A DNA stretch of 7,016 nt, taken from the NCBI GenBank assembly GCA_902362455.1, contig CABIWJ010000018.1:1-7016 (forward strand), in the 5' to 3' direction. Position numbers and translations under genes: made by a program. The notes under the pieces were generated by a model. That model saw only the letters and a list, made by a program, of their open reading frames with translations. It had not been told where the DNA came from and ran no database searches. Origin of the DNA: Eubacteriaceae bacterium. GTDB taxonomy: Bacteria; Bacillota; Clostridia; Lachnospirales; Lachnospiraceae. Position 1 is the stretch's first letter. Each line of letters begins with the position of its first letter. Shown one piece after another: positions 1 to 6,098 of the stretch.

Positions 1-900
1 ATTACAGGTATCAGTCCCAAGCCATTTAATATGGCATGTCCTAAATTCTTCCAGTTGAGTCTGTCAAGTGGTGACAATCCAAATGGATCTGTCAGCTTTA
101 TAGGGTTACCCTGGACATAACTGTATCTGTTAAGACTCTGGCTTACATTGATACTTCCATATACTACGTCCTGATTGATGAATCGCTTGATATTAATATT
201 ATAATATCTTGCTCTCATATAGTAAAGACCATTATCATCTGTCATTACGCCTAGCTGACCATTATATAAGAATGGTGTTATCTTAGTATCTCCACTTAGA
301 ACTTCACCGTAGGCACCATATTCATAGCTTTGGATTACATTTCCATTATTGTCGGTTAACTTTGTGGTACTTCCAATATTATTGTAATGATAGTATGTTG
401 TACCATCCGTATCTTTATCTGATGATTTGTCCGATGATAAATCCTGTACTTTATTATCGGATGTTGTGCTGTCTGCTTCATCATCATTATAACTGTATAT
501 CAGACCATTGCCATATACATAGACTGTATGTATCTTCTTTCCGTCATTAGTTTTCTCATATGATTCTAATACCTGCGACATTTCGCCTGCCACATCTGTC
601 ACATATGTAATCTTTTTATCAGTTGTTGTTACTGATGTTCTTGTATTTTCGGCATCGTAGTCGTATGTTACATTTCCTGCACTGATAAGTCTGTTTCGGC
701 TGTCATATGTAAGGTTACACATTTCACCATTCACAGGACCATATAACATATTTCCGTCTTTGTCATATTTTATCTTTTTATTATTATAGCTTATGAGACG
801 GTTTGCACTGTCATATTCCATTTCTAATGAAGTAGTTACTGTTTCACCATCAGATGTTACGATGCTGTTACTTTCTGCTGCAAGTTTCAATGCTGTCTTG
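1..900. repeat. Long direct repeat of the Rhs core, copy 1
   Basis: This segment aligns base for base with 4667-5575. By eye I count about 25 mismatches plus one in-frame 9-base gap near 481. The homology ends abruptly at 900/901, after which the flanks are unrelated. Most mismatches lie in 1-660; only about two fall in 661-900. Long near-identical direct repeats of this kind are substrates for homologous recombination between Rhs units. Confidence 0.92.
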
Positions 901-914
901 TTAATGCTATCTTG
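1..914 (-). CDS. Rhs core fragment (fifth unit, partial at left edge)
   Basis: This is an open Rhs frame that begins just after an in-frame TAA (917-915) and runs off the left edge, so its toxin tip is not visible. Translation gives YD-repeat and Rhs core motifs in order: MEYDSANRLISY, VTYDYDAENTR, YYHYNNIGSTTKLTD, YEYGAYGEVL, LYYMRARYYN and SLNRYSYVQGNPIKLTDPFG (DPFG at 89-78), then the start of the hydrophobic pre-toxin (NWKNLGHAILNGLGLIPVI). In the Rhs family this core forms a shell that encloses a C-terminal toxin. It is a near copy of the core in the unit at 6087-3835, including the same frame, but lacks three codons (YSYNDDEADS here versus YSYIDDGGDEADS there). No start codon with a ribosome site is visible; the first NTG is a TTG near 890 that is internal to the family. 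It starts 20 bp after the stop of the immunity gene at 935-1234. It is most likely a silent cassette rather than a stand-alone gene. Confidence 0.85.
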
Positions 915-916
915 TT
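889..916. repeat. 14-base tandem repeat at the Rhs junction
   Basis: AATGCTGTCTTGTT (889-902) is followed at once by AATGCTATCTTGTT (903-916), with one mismatch. The first copy belongs to the Rhs homology block, and the second lies where homology to the 5566-5600 region is lost. It looks like a small duplication made when the Rhs fragment was joined to the end of the preceding immunity unit. It leaves the frame with an upstream stop at 917-915. Confidence 0.7.
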
Positions 917-934
917 ATTTTACTCTTAAAATAT

Positions 935-1234
935 TTACTTCCATTTACAACACTCTTTACTATAGAATAAATCAACATCAACCGCTGCATCATACAATTC
1001 ACTTATAGATGTCAACCTATCGTATTCTGAAATTGCCCTCATTGTTCCAATAAGTCCTCCATTAGACGGAGGCAATGTTCCATCCTTTGTTTTTTTTATT
1101 AACTGATTAACTACACTTTTAAATCTATACAAATATTCCTTTTTATCATCGCCTACTATAAGAATTGCTTTATCAATCTCTTCTATTAATTTTTTCATTT
1201 TTTTCAGTAAAATTTTTCTTTTATCTAAATTCAT
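935..1234 (-). CDS. Putative immunity protein of unit D (99 aa)
   Basis: This is a small, charged, mostly helical protein: Lys/Glu-rich at the N-terminus (KKMKKLIEEIDKA), then a middle segment LPPSNGGLIGTMRAISEYD, ending in ECCKWK. I see no signal peptide or membrane segment, so it is likely cytoplasmic. I do not recognise the family. Immunity is inferred from position: it follows the unit D toxin tip by 15 bases and precedes an Rhs fragment, as immunity genes do in the other units. I chose the ATG at 1234 because the ribosome site AAAGGAG (1251-1245) lies nine bases upstream; an in-frame TTG at 1243 would add three residues but sits too close to that site. By analogy it would bind and block the tip encoded at 1250-1618. 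Confidence 0.65.
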   Translation of the reverse strand: MNLDKRKILLKKMKKLIEEIDKAILIVGDDKKEYLYRFKSVVNQLIKKTKDGTLPPSNGGLIGTMRAISEYDRLTSISELYDAAVDVDLFYSKECCKWK

Positions 1235-1244
1235 ATAATTCAAT

Positions 1245-1251
1245 CTCCTTT
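1245..1251 (-). promoter_or_regulatory. Ribosome binding site of unit D immunity gene
   Basis: AAAGGAG on the minus strand overlaps the TAA stop of the unit D toxin tip (1252-1250). It lies nine bases before the ATG at 1234, so it favours ATG over the closer TTG at 1243. The overlap suggests coupled translation but also allows immunity to be made independently. Confidence 0.65.
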
Positions 1252-1618
1252 AATTTATAAAACTTCTAACTTCTTTTATCCATTTAGTATCAATTTGATT
1301 AAATAAATACTGAACTCCACCACCTGGTCTAGGATCTTCAATCAGCAACTGTTCTTTTGCAGTTCCTACCGCATATTTAACCTTTGTTCCTGCTGAAATT
1401 TTTGCAACTTTTACAGTATTCCTATTTCCCCAATTTTTCGATAACGCTAATCTGTTCATATATTCATTTAAAGTTGTAATATTATTTGCTTCATCATGAC
1501 TTGTCCAATAACATAATGAAGCATCAGGTGCATCTGAACTATTTTCAGCAGAAAAACGCATTGTCTTCACAACAACAAGTGCCTTGAAAACAATGCGTTC
1601 TGCATCTTTGAAAAACAA
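1250..1618 (-). CDS. Detached toxin tip of unit D, ADP-ribosyltransferase/TNT-like candidate
   Basis: This 122-residue open frame has a TTG start right after an in-frame TGA (1624-1622); I see no ribosome site for it. The C-terminal two thirds look like a compact toxin domain: YWTSHDEANNITTLNEYMNR (37-56), LALSKNWGN (58-66), a Thr/Val strand ISAGTKVKYAVGTAKEQ (74-90) and PGGGVQYLF (98-106). The 'AGT-x-V ... GGG-x-QY' ending is reminiscent of NAD-using toxins (TNT/ADP-ribosyltransferase-like tips). This is a resemblance from memory, not a match I can test. The first 25 residues are encoded by a large inverted repeat and are probably not part of the toxin domain. Unlike the other units there is no Rhs or NLQFFA segment ahead, so the tip has lost its delivery part. 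It is followed by a small immunity candidate. It may be a remnant or a donor for recombination. Confidence 0.5.
   Translation of the reverse strand: MFFKDAERIVFKALVVVKTMRFSAENSSDAPDASLCYWTSHDEANNITTLNEYMNRLALSKNWGNRNTVKVAKISAGTKVKYAVGTAKEQLLIEDPRPGGGVQYLFNQIDTKWIKEVRSFIN
1548..1603. repeat. Long imperfect inverted repeat (hairpin) at the head of unit D
   Basis: The left arm is 1548-1569 and the right arm 1585-1603, separated by a 15-base spacer (1570-1584). The right arm reversed pairs with the left arm apart from a three-A bulge and one mismatch; the shared core is CGCATTGTcTTCA. It lies inside the N-terminal codons of the unit D tip, where an Rhs/pre-toxin segment would be expected. There is no T-run typical of a terminator directly after either arm. 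It could be the end of a small mobile element or a recombination scar. Confidence 0.7.
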
Positions 1619-1665
1619 TATTCAGTTTTGCTTTCGGGTGTCCTTATGTTGAGATATAAATAAAA

Positions 1666-2118
1666 TTATTGCAAAGCATCTCCAAATAACTTATCTACCA
1701 ATAAATCAATATTATCAAATTCGTCCACTATTTCTCCAGACGGTTTGTCTAGTTCATAATATTTATTTGTCAATAAATCATACGTATACCAACTTGTATT
1801 ACTGTCTCCAAAAAATATATATTTTCTCTGCCATTCATTCTCATGCCATACTCTATTGTTATCAATAAATCCGTTGATTGGCTGTTTAGGCTCATTATTC
1901 AATAGCGTTGAATCAATCCCATAGAGAATGAATCCATTAAATTCTAAACCATTCACTCTCTTTAATACATTTATGTAAGGATGTAAATATTCTTCACTAA
2001 TGACGTCTCCTATCTCTTCTAAAAATCTCTGAATATCTTTTTCTGTTGCTCCATCATTTATTTCTTCTCCAAAAATAGCATTCATTTTCTTAATTTCTTG
2101 TAATTTTTTATTCCACAT
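1666..2118 (-). CDS. SUKH-type (SMI1/KNR4, YrhA/YobK-like) immunity protein of unit C
   Basis: This 150-residue cytoplasmic-looking protein has no signal peptide. An N-terminal helical part (KKLQEIKKMNAIFGEEIN, ATEKDIQRFLEEIG) is followed by VLKRVNGLEFNGFILYGI, INGFIDNNRVWHENEWQ, YIFFGDSNTSWYTYDL and YELDKPSGEIVDEFDNIDLLVDKL. The NGLEFNG...GI, FFGDSN..SWY and DKPSGE blocks are what I associate with the SUKH superfamily, in particular the B. subtilis YrhA/YobK group of toxin antidotes. SUKH proteins commonly neutralise nuclease tips, and the gene directly upstream encodes an HNH tip, so the pairing fits. The ATG at 2118 has a strong GGGAGG site six bases upstream. The gap to the toxin stop is 44 bases. 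Confidence 0.8.
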   Translation of the reverse strand: MWNKKLQEIKKMNAIFGEEINDGATEKDIQRFLEEIGDVISEEYLHPYINVLKRVNGLEFNGFILYGIDSTLLNNEPKQPINGFIDNNRVWHENEWQRKYIFFGDSNTSWYTYDLLTNKYYELDKPSGEIVDEFDNIDLLVDKLFGDALQ

Positions 2119-2124
2119 TTCTAT

Positions 2125-2130
2125 CCTCCC
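2125..2130 (-). promoter_or_regulatory. Strong ribosome binding site of unit C immunity gene
   Basis: GGGAGG lies six bases before the ATG at 2118, in the short gap after the toxin stop. It is the strongest ribosome site in the window and supports separate, efficient translation of the antidote. Confidence 0.75.
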
Positions 2131-2162
2131 TAATGTGTTATTGGATATATATTTCCGTTAGG

Positions 2163-2990
2163 TTATGGCCATGCAACCACTATTATATCACCTTCATTCA
2201 TATCTTTCATAACACTGTTTTGATAATTTGTTAACACTTTATGGTATGGCTCATTTTGTATCAGTACCATATTACTAAAATCGTTTGTTCCTCCTCCGTC
2301 TAATGGAATTTTATGATGTACTTGCCAACCTGTTGGAACATATCCATTCTGTATTTTTAGTATATCAGCTTCCATAAACCCTGCGCTCCTTAAATACTCT
2401 GTTTGTTTTCCCATATCCATCAAAAAGTCTTTACGCACACTTGTATTAAATTCACTTCTTAGTTGACTTAATCCTGATGAACTACGTTTTTTTAATGTAA
2501 TATCTTGTACATTAACATTATTTAAAGTAACATCCTCTCCTCTTAATTTTCCTGTAAACGAAGAGCCACTGCCACTCTCGCAACCATTCTTATCCGCAAA
2601 GAACTGCAAATTACATTCCAACAGTGGTTCTTTCTTTGCTTTCTTACCCCATTTACTTCCAGCACTGTCTCCCACCACTTTCTTCAATTCTTTTGAAGAT
2701 GATAGCAGGTTCTTTCCACTTGTTGCTGCCGTAAATGCGTTTATTCCAAATGACACCAGATTCTTAGCTGTATCTTCTGAGAATAACTTGCCATTTATCA
2801 TATTTTTGACTATCGCTTTGGCATTGTTAACGCCTCCGATTGCCGCCTGTGTAAATGTTGCCGCGTTACTTACCACCTTGCATACTGTACTTACTATTTT
2901 AGCTACTGTGGTTATTTTCGCTGCTGTCATTATTCCCGAAGCAATATTTCCTATCATCGGTAATGCCGACATCATCGACAACGCTGCCAT
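2163..2990 (-). CDS. Orphan Rhs pre-toxin with HNH nuclease tip (unit C)
   Basis: The open frame runs from after TGA 3017-3015; the first ATG is at 2990, giving 275 residues, but no ribosome site precedes it. Residues 1-134 are the Rhs pre-toxin: an Ala/Ile-rich hydrophobic stretch (MMSALPMIGNIASGIM, KITTVAKIVSTV), then GSKWGKKAKKEPLLECNLQFFADK. They are nearly identical to the same part of the unit at 6087-3835. Residues 135-275 are unrelated to the other tips and contain a classic HNH nuclease motif: WQVHHKIPLDGGG with H225/H226, N240 in DFSNMVLI and H250 in PYHK. By family this is a metal-dependent, ββα-fold DNase that acts in the cytoplasm of a target cell. The whole YD-repeat shell is missing, so it cannot be delivered as it stands; it looks like a stored tip. 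A SUKH antidote gene follows. Confidence 0.82.
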   Translation of the reverse strand: MAALSMMSALPMIGNIASGIMTAAKITTVAKIVSTVCKVVSNAATFTQAAIGGVNNAKAIVKNMINGKLFSEDTAKNLVSFGINAFTAATSGKNLLSSSKELKKVVGDSAGSKWGKKAKKEPLLECNLQFFADKNGCESGSGSSFTGKLRGEDVTLNNVNVQDITLKKRSSSGLSQLRSEFNTSVRKDFLMDMGKQTEYLRSAGFMEADILKIQNGYVPTGWQVHHKIPLDGGGTNDFSNMVLIQNEPYHKVLTNYQNSVMKDMNEGDIIVVAWP

Positions 2991-2996
2991 TCCATA
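2589..2996. repeat. Pre-toxin direct repeat, copy in unit C
   Basis: This segment matches 4207-4614 (offset 1618) with roughly ten mismatches and no gaps. It covers the hydrophobic pre-toxin through the LECNLQFFADK motif. The homology ends at the tip boundary on the left and at the truncated head of unit C on the right. The first 86 bases beyond the motif are also present at 6931-7016. Confidence 0.9.
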
Positions 2997-3014
2997 TTTG
3001 CTATAAATTTTTAA

Positions 3015-3343
3015 TCATTAAAACGACAGTCACATTTAAAACAGCAAGGACAATAAGAAAAACCATTCTTGGTTATATAGATTTGTATTAAATTTATCAC
3101 TTATAACACTTCTTTAGCAACAAATCGTTAATAGGTGTGTTAAAATCAACTTATTTGAACTTAATATTCAATTTTGATTTTTTGTATCCTTATATTCACT
3201 CAACATATGAATTGTGTCCTAGAAAGATTTCTAAATTAAACTCTACAAATAATTCGACTTCATAGGAGGTATTTTGATTAATTTAAAACCCATAATTAAT
3301 TATTTAAGTAGTGGACATTCTTAAATAGAAACATAATTAAATA
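3015..3343. other. Gene-poor, AT-rich spacer between units B and C
   Basis: About 330 bases separate the stop of the unit B antidote from the truncated Rhs head of unit C. I see no gene with a ribosome site. On the minus strand one 28-codon open stretch (3282-3199, stop TGA at 3198-3196) reads NTSYEVELFVEFNLEIFLGH..., which has the look of the C-terminal end of a decayed protein, perhaps a lost immunity gene. A weak AT-rich hairpin lies at 3301-3327. No convincing promoter was found on either strand. Confidence 0.5.
3301..3327 (-). terminator. Weak AT-rich hairpin after unit B antidote, possible terminator
   Basis: Perfect 8-base arms TATTTAAG (3301-3308) and CTTAAATA (3320-3327) flank an 11-base loop, 17 bases downstream of the stop of the SUKH gene in the transcribed direction. 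The stem has one G-C pair and no clear T-run follows, so a working terminator is doubtful. Confidence 0.25.
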
Positions 3344-3832
3344 TTATATTTCATCATAAGCATCGCCTAAATAATTAAAATTATCATCTAGCCAGTATAA
3401 ATTTTTACCTTGATTACTATACAATTGTGATACTAATTCTGTAAAATTTAGTGCAACAATGCCACATTCTCCAACCACACCATGTCTATCCCAAAAACTA
3501 TCGTAGCATTTTCCTAACCTTTCTTTTGCCAAATCAATAGTGATATAATTATTTTGGTTATCTTTACCAATAATATACCACTCTGATGATATATCTCCCT
3601 CACAAAGTTCACCGACGATAATTGGGTTTGCTAATACCATTTCTTCTGGGCTTACAATCGTAAACCCAAACTCACTATCAACAAAGAATGAAACACCTCC
3701 ACAATTCTCATAAAACACTTTTAAATCATTAGGCAAATCAACTCCTTCCTTTAGGACTGGTAAACCACAAGGATTATATACAATACATCCTTGAGTATTT
3801 CTAATTTTATTAAGCAACTTCAAAATATCCAT
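3344..3832 (-). CDS. SUKH (SMI1/KNR4) immunity protein of unit B
   Basis: The product is 162 residues from the ATG at 3832. Motifs in order are LPNDLKVFYENCGGVSFF, FTIVSPEEMVLANP, WYIIGKDNQNNYITIDL, GKCYDSFWDRHG and ALNFTELVSQLY. The 'LP..l..FY..cGG..f' and 'pEEm..AN' blocks followed by an 'IDL...CYDSFWD' strand pair are typical of SMI1/KNR4 (SUKH) proteins, cytoplasmic antidotes of nuclease toxins. It is unlike the SUKH-type protein at 1666-2118 in sequence. I chose this start because AAAGGA (3845-3840) lies seven bases upstream and the toxin's TAG stop is only two bases before the ATG. A longer frame from 3865 would overlap the toxin and has no ribosome site. Tight coupling to the unit B toxin tip fits a cognate antidote. 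Confidence 0.85.
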   Translation of the reverse strand: MDILKLLNKIRNTQGCIVYNPCGLPVLKEGVDLPNDLKVFYENCGGVSFFVDSEFGFTIVSPEEMVLANPIIVGELCEGDISSEWYIIGKDNQNNYITIDLAKERLGKCYDSFWDRHGVVGECGIVALNFTELVSQLYSNQGKNLYWLDDNFNYLGDAYDEI

Positions 3833-3834
3833 TA

Positions 3835-6087
3835 CTAATTCCTTTCTAATCCATAAATATAACAATTAAATTCTCTATAATAATCATTTCTCGCAGATAA
3901 AGGAACATTTGCCGCATCAAACATTCTTTCCGACAAATCTTGCACTTCTTGTGGTAACACACTTGTCCAATCAACCTTTCCGCCTACTTTTTTACCAGTT
4001 TTCTCATACAACCAATCTCTATATACTGATTTTGTAGCTGCATGTTGTTCTGGTGTTAATGCTATTGTTGTAGATTTACTTGCCCTTGATTTATAACCAT
4101 CAATATTATGGGTTGCCCATATATCCAAAACTCCATGATGATTTTCTAATCCAGGAGTTTTATCTCCATATTCAACAATATCAAATACTTGTGACTCGCC
4201 GCCACTCTTATCCGCAAAGAACTGCAAATTACATTCCAACAGTGGTTCTTTCTTTGCTTTCTTACCCCATTTACTTCCAACACTGTCTCCCACCACTTTC
4301 TTCAATTCTTTTGAAGATGATAGCAGGTTCTTTCCACTTGTTGCTGCCGTAAATGCGTTTATTCCAAATGACACCAGATTCTTAGCTGTATCTTCTGAGA
4401 ATAACTTGCCATTCATCACATTCTTGACTATCGCTTTGGCATTGTTAACGCCTCCGATTGCCGCCTGTGTAAATGTTGCCGCATTACTTACCACCTTGCA
4501 TACTGTACTTACTATTTTAGCTGCTGTGGTTATTTTCGCTGCTGTCATTATTCCCGAAGCAATATTTCCTATCATCGGTAATGCCGACATCATCGACAGC
4601 ACTGCCATTCCATACTCACCGTCGTGTGCATACCATATGGCATTGGCTATATCAAATGCCTCTCCGATTACAGGTATCAGTCCCAAACCATTTAATATGG
4701 CATGTCCTAAATTCTTCCAGTTGAGTCTGTCAAGTGGTGACAATCCGAATGGGTCTGTCAGCTTTATAGGATTACCCTGGACATAACTGTATCTGTTAAG
4801 ACTCTGGCTTACATTGATACTTCCATGTACTACGTCCTGATTGATGAATCGCTTGATATTGACATTATAATATCTTGCTCTCATATAGTAAAGACCATTA
4901 TTATCTGTCATTACGCCTAGCTGACCATTATATAAGAATGGTGTTATCTTAGTATCTCCGCTTAGAACTTCACCATAGGCACCATATTCATAGCTTTGGA
5001 TTACATTTCCGTTATTGTCGGTTAACTTTGTGGTACTTCCAATATTATTGTAATGATAGTATGTTGTACCATCTGTATTTTTATCTGATGATTTGTCAGA
5101 TGATAAATCCTGTACTTTATTATCGGATGTTATACTGTCTGCTTCATCACCACCATCATCAATATAACTGTATATCAGGCCATTGCCATATACATAGACT
5201 GTATGTATCTTCTTTCCGTCATTAGTTTTCTCATATGATTCTAATATCTGCGACATTTCTCCTGCCACATCTGTCACATATGTAATCTTTTTATCAGTTG
5301 TTGTTACTGATATTCTTGTGTTTTCGGCATCGTAGTCGTATGTTACATTTCCTGCACTGATAAGTCTGTTTCGGCTGTCATATGTAAAGTTACACATTTC
5401 ACCATTCACAGGACCATATAACATATTTCCGTCTTTGTCATATTTTATCTTTTTATTATTATAGCTTATAAGACGGTTTGCACTGTCATATTCCATTTCT
5501 AATGAAGTAGTTACTGTTTCACCATCAGATGTTACGATGCTGTTACTTTCTGCTGCAAGTTTCAATGCTGTCTTGCTAGCAGTATCCAGTACAGGTAATG
5601 TGTAATTGCTATCCTCTGTTAAACCATTGGTTGTTTCAAATTCATTTTTAACCGATGTATCGACTGTTGATTTGTCTGATGTATCAGCTGTTACATCTAC
5701 AACACCTACGATATTTCCTCTGACATCGTATTTATAATGATATTCGTTGATGACCTCACCTGTGGCGGTTTTTATGTCCTTTTTAGAGATCAGTAAACCA
5801 AGCTCATTGTATTCACAATGCTCTTTTGTTCCGTTTGGTCTTTCTGTATCTGTCAGATTTCCTGTTTTATCATATTTATAGTAAGTTACTCTGCCTTTGC
5901 TGTCTGTTACTGTCGCTATCTGACCGCTTGCATAGTATGTATAGCGGATTATTTCTCCACCTGGATATGCTATTGTAAGTATATTGCCTAATTCATCATA
6001 GCCGTATCTGATTGTTTTGCCATTTGCATCAGTTACTGTTTTAACATTTTCTATGTTGACTCTTGCTAAATTTATATTTAAAATATT
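3835..6087 (-). CDS. Orphan Rhs fragment with YD repeats, core, pre-toxin and His-rich nuclease-like tip (unit B)
   Basis: The frame is open for 750 codons after TAG 6090-6088. No ATG or GTG start occurs early; the first NTG is a TTG at 5565, deep inside the homology and without a ribosome site, so this is probably a headless fragment. Order: about five YD repeats (IRYGYDELGNI, TYYKYDKTGNL, CEYNELGLL, YHYKYDVRGNI; 6060-5700); a Thr/Ser-rich insert; the Rhs core with MEYDSANRL, YDYDAENTR, YYHYNNIGS, YYMRARYYN and DPFG (4755-4744); a hydrophobic pre-toxin resembling a PT-TG region (GLIPVIGEAFDIANAIWY, MMSALPMIGN); and LECNLQFFADK ending at 4207. The 123-residue tip contains ENHHG (4146-4132) and a later TPEQHAATK (His at 4044-4042), suggesting an HNH/endonuclease VII-type toxin; the exact family is unsure. 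The SUKH antidote follows, two bases after the stop. Confidence 0.8.
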   Translation of the reverse strand, partial: NILNINLARVNIENVKTVTDANGKTIRYGYDELGNILTIAYPGGEIIRYTYYASGQIATVTDSKGRVTYYKYDKTGNLTDTERPNGTKEHCEYNELGLLISKKDIKTATGEVINEYHYKYDVRGNIVGVVDVTADTSDKSTVDTSVKNEFETTNGLTEDSNYTLPVLDTASKTALKLAAESNSIVTSDGETVTTSLEMEYDSANRLISYNNKKIKYDKDGNMLYGPVNGEMCNFTYDSRNRLISAGNVTYDYDAENTRISVTTTDKKITYVTDVAGEMSQILESYEKTNDGKKIHTVYVYGNGLIYSYIDDGGDEADSITSDNKVQDLSSDKSSDKNTDGTTYYHYNNIGSTTKLTDNNGNVIQSYEYGAYGEVLSGDTKITPFLYNGQLGVMTDNNGLYYMRARYYNVNIKRFINQDVVHGSINVSQSLNRYSYVQGNPIKLTDPFGLSPLDRLNWKNLGHAILNGLGLIPVIGEAFDIANAIWYAHDGEYGMAVLSMMSALPMIGNIASGIMTAAKITTAAKIVSTVCKVVSNAATFTQAAIGGVNNAKAIVKNVMNGKLFSEDTAKNLVSFGINAFTAATSGKNLLSSSKELKKVVGDSVGSKWGKKAKKEPLLECNLQFFADKSGGESQVFDIVEYGDKTPGLENHHGVLDIWATHNIDGYKSRASKSTTIALTPEQHAATKSVYRDWLYEKTGKKVGGKVDWTSVLPQEVQDLSERMFDAANVPLSARNDYYREFNCYIYGLERN
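3840..3845 (-). promoter_or_regulatory. Ribosome binding site of unit B antidote, inside the toxin's last codons
   Basis: AAAGGA is embedded in the final codons of the toxin (ERN-stop) and lies seven bases before the ATG at 3832. It decides the start of the SUKH gene and places it in a stop/start arrangement typical of translational coupling. Confidence 0.65.
4207..4614. repeat. Pre-toxin direct repeat, copy in unit B
   Basis: This is the counterpart of 2589-2996, and its last part (4215-4300) is the counterpart of 6931-7016 with one mismatch. It encodes the hydrophobic pre-toxin and the LECNLQFFADK boundary motif. Confidence 0.9.
4667..5575. repeat. Long direct repeat of the Rhs core, copy 2
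   Basis: This is the counterpart of 1-900 in the same orientation, about 97% identical by eye, with one 9-base in-frame insertion near 5147-5165. Together with the pre-toxin repeat it makes the units of this array recombinable. Confidence 0.92.
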
Positions 6088-6098
6088 CTAATTCTACG

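Noticed and set aside
362..550. Plus-strand short frame, duplicated at 5028-5225
   Set aside because: Both lie antisense to the Rhs core in the long direct repeat. They are conserved only because the underlying repeat is.
793..1008. Plus-strand frame crossing the Rhs/immunity junction
   Set aside because: It overlaps two minus-strand features and a unit junction, with no coding character of its own.
3264..3324. AGGAGGT on the plus strand (3264-3270) before a 16-codon frame starting at TTG 3274
   Set aside because: It is very short, uses a TTG start with too little spacing, has no promoter and lies opposite to every other gene. Most likely a chance match in AT-rich sequence.
3015..3343. Promoter for unit C, for example a TTGCTA-like -35 followed by an ATAAAT-like -10 on the minus strand
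   Set aside because: The boxes are poor and such matches are common in AT-rich DNA, so I do not call one.
4080..4352. Plus-strand 90-codon frame antisense to the unit B tip
   Set aside because: It is a shadow of the toxin reading frame, with no ribosome site and low-complexity composition.
4406..4786. Plus-strand open frame encoding a very hydrophobic, membrane-like protein, with a twin at 2788-3006
   Set aside because: It is antisense to the Ala/Ile-rich pre-toxin, which explains both the hydrophobicity and the duplication. It has no ribosome site of its own.
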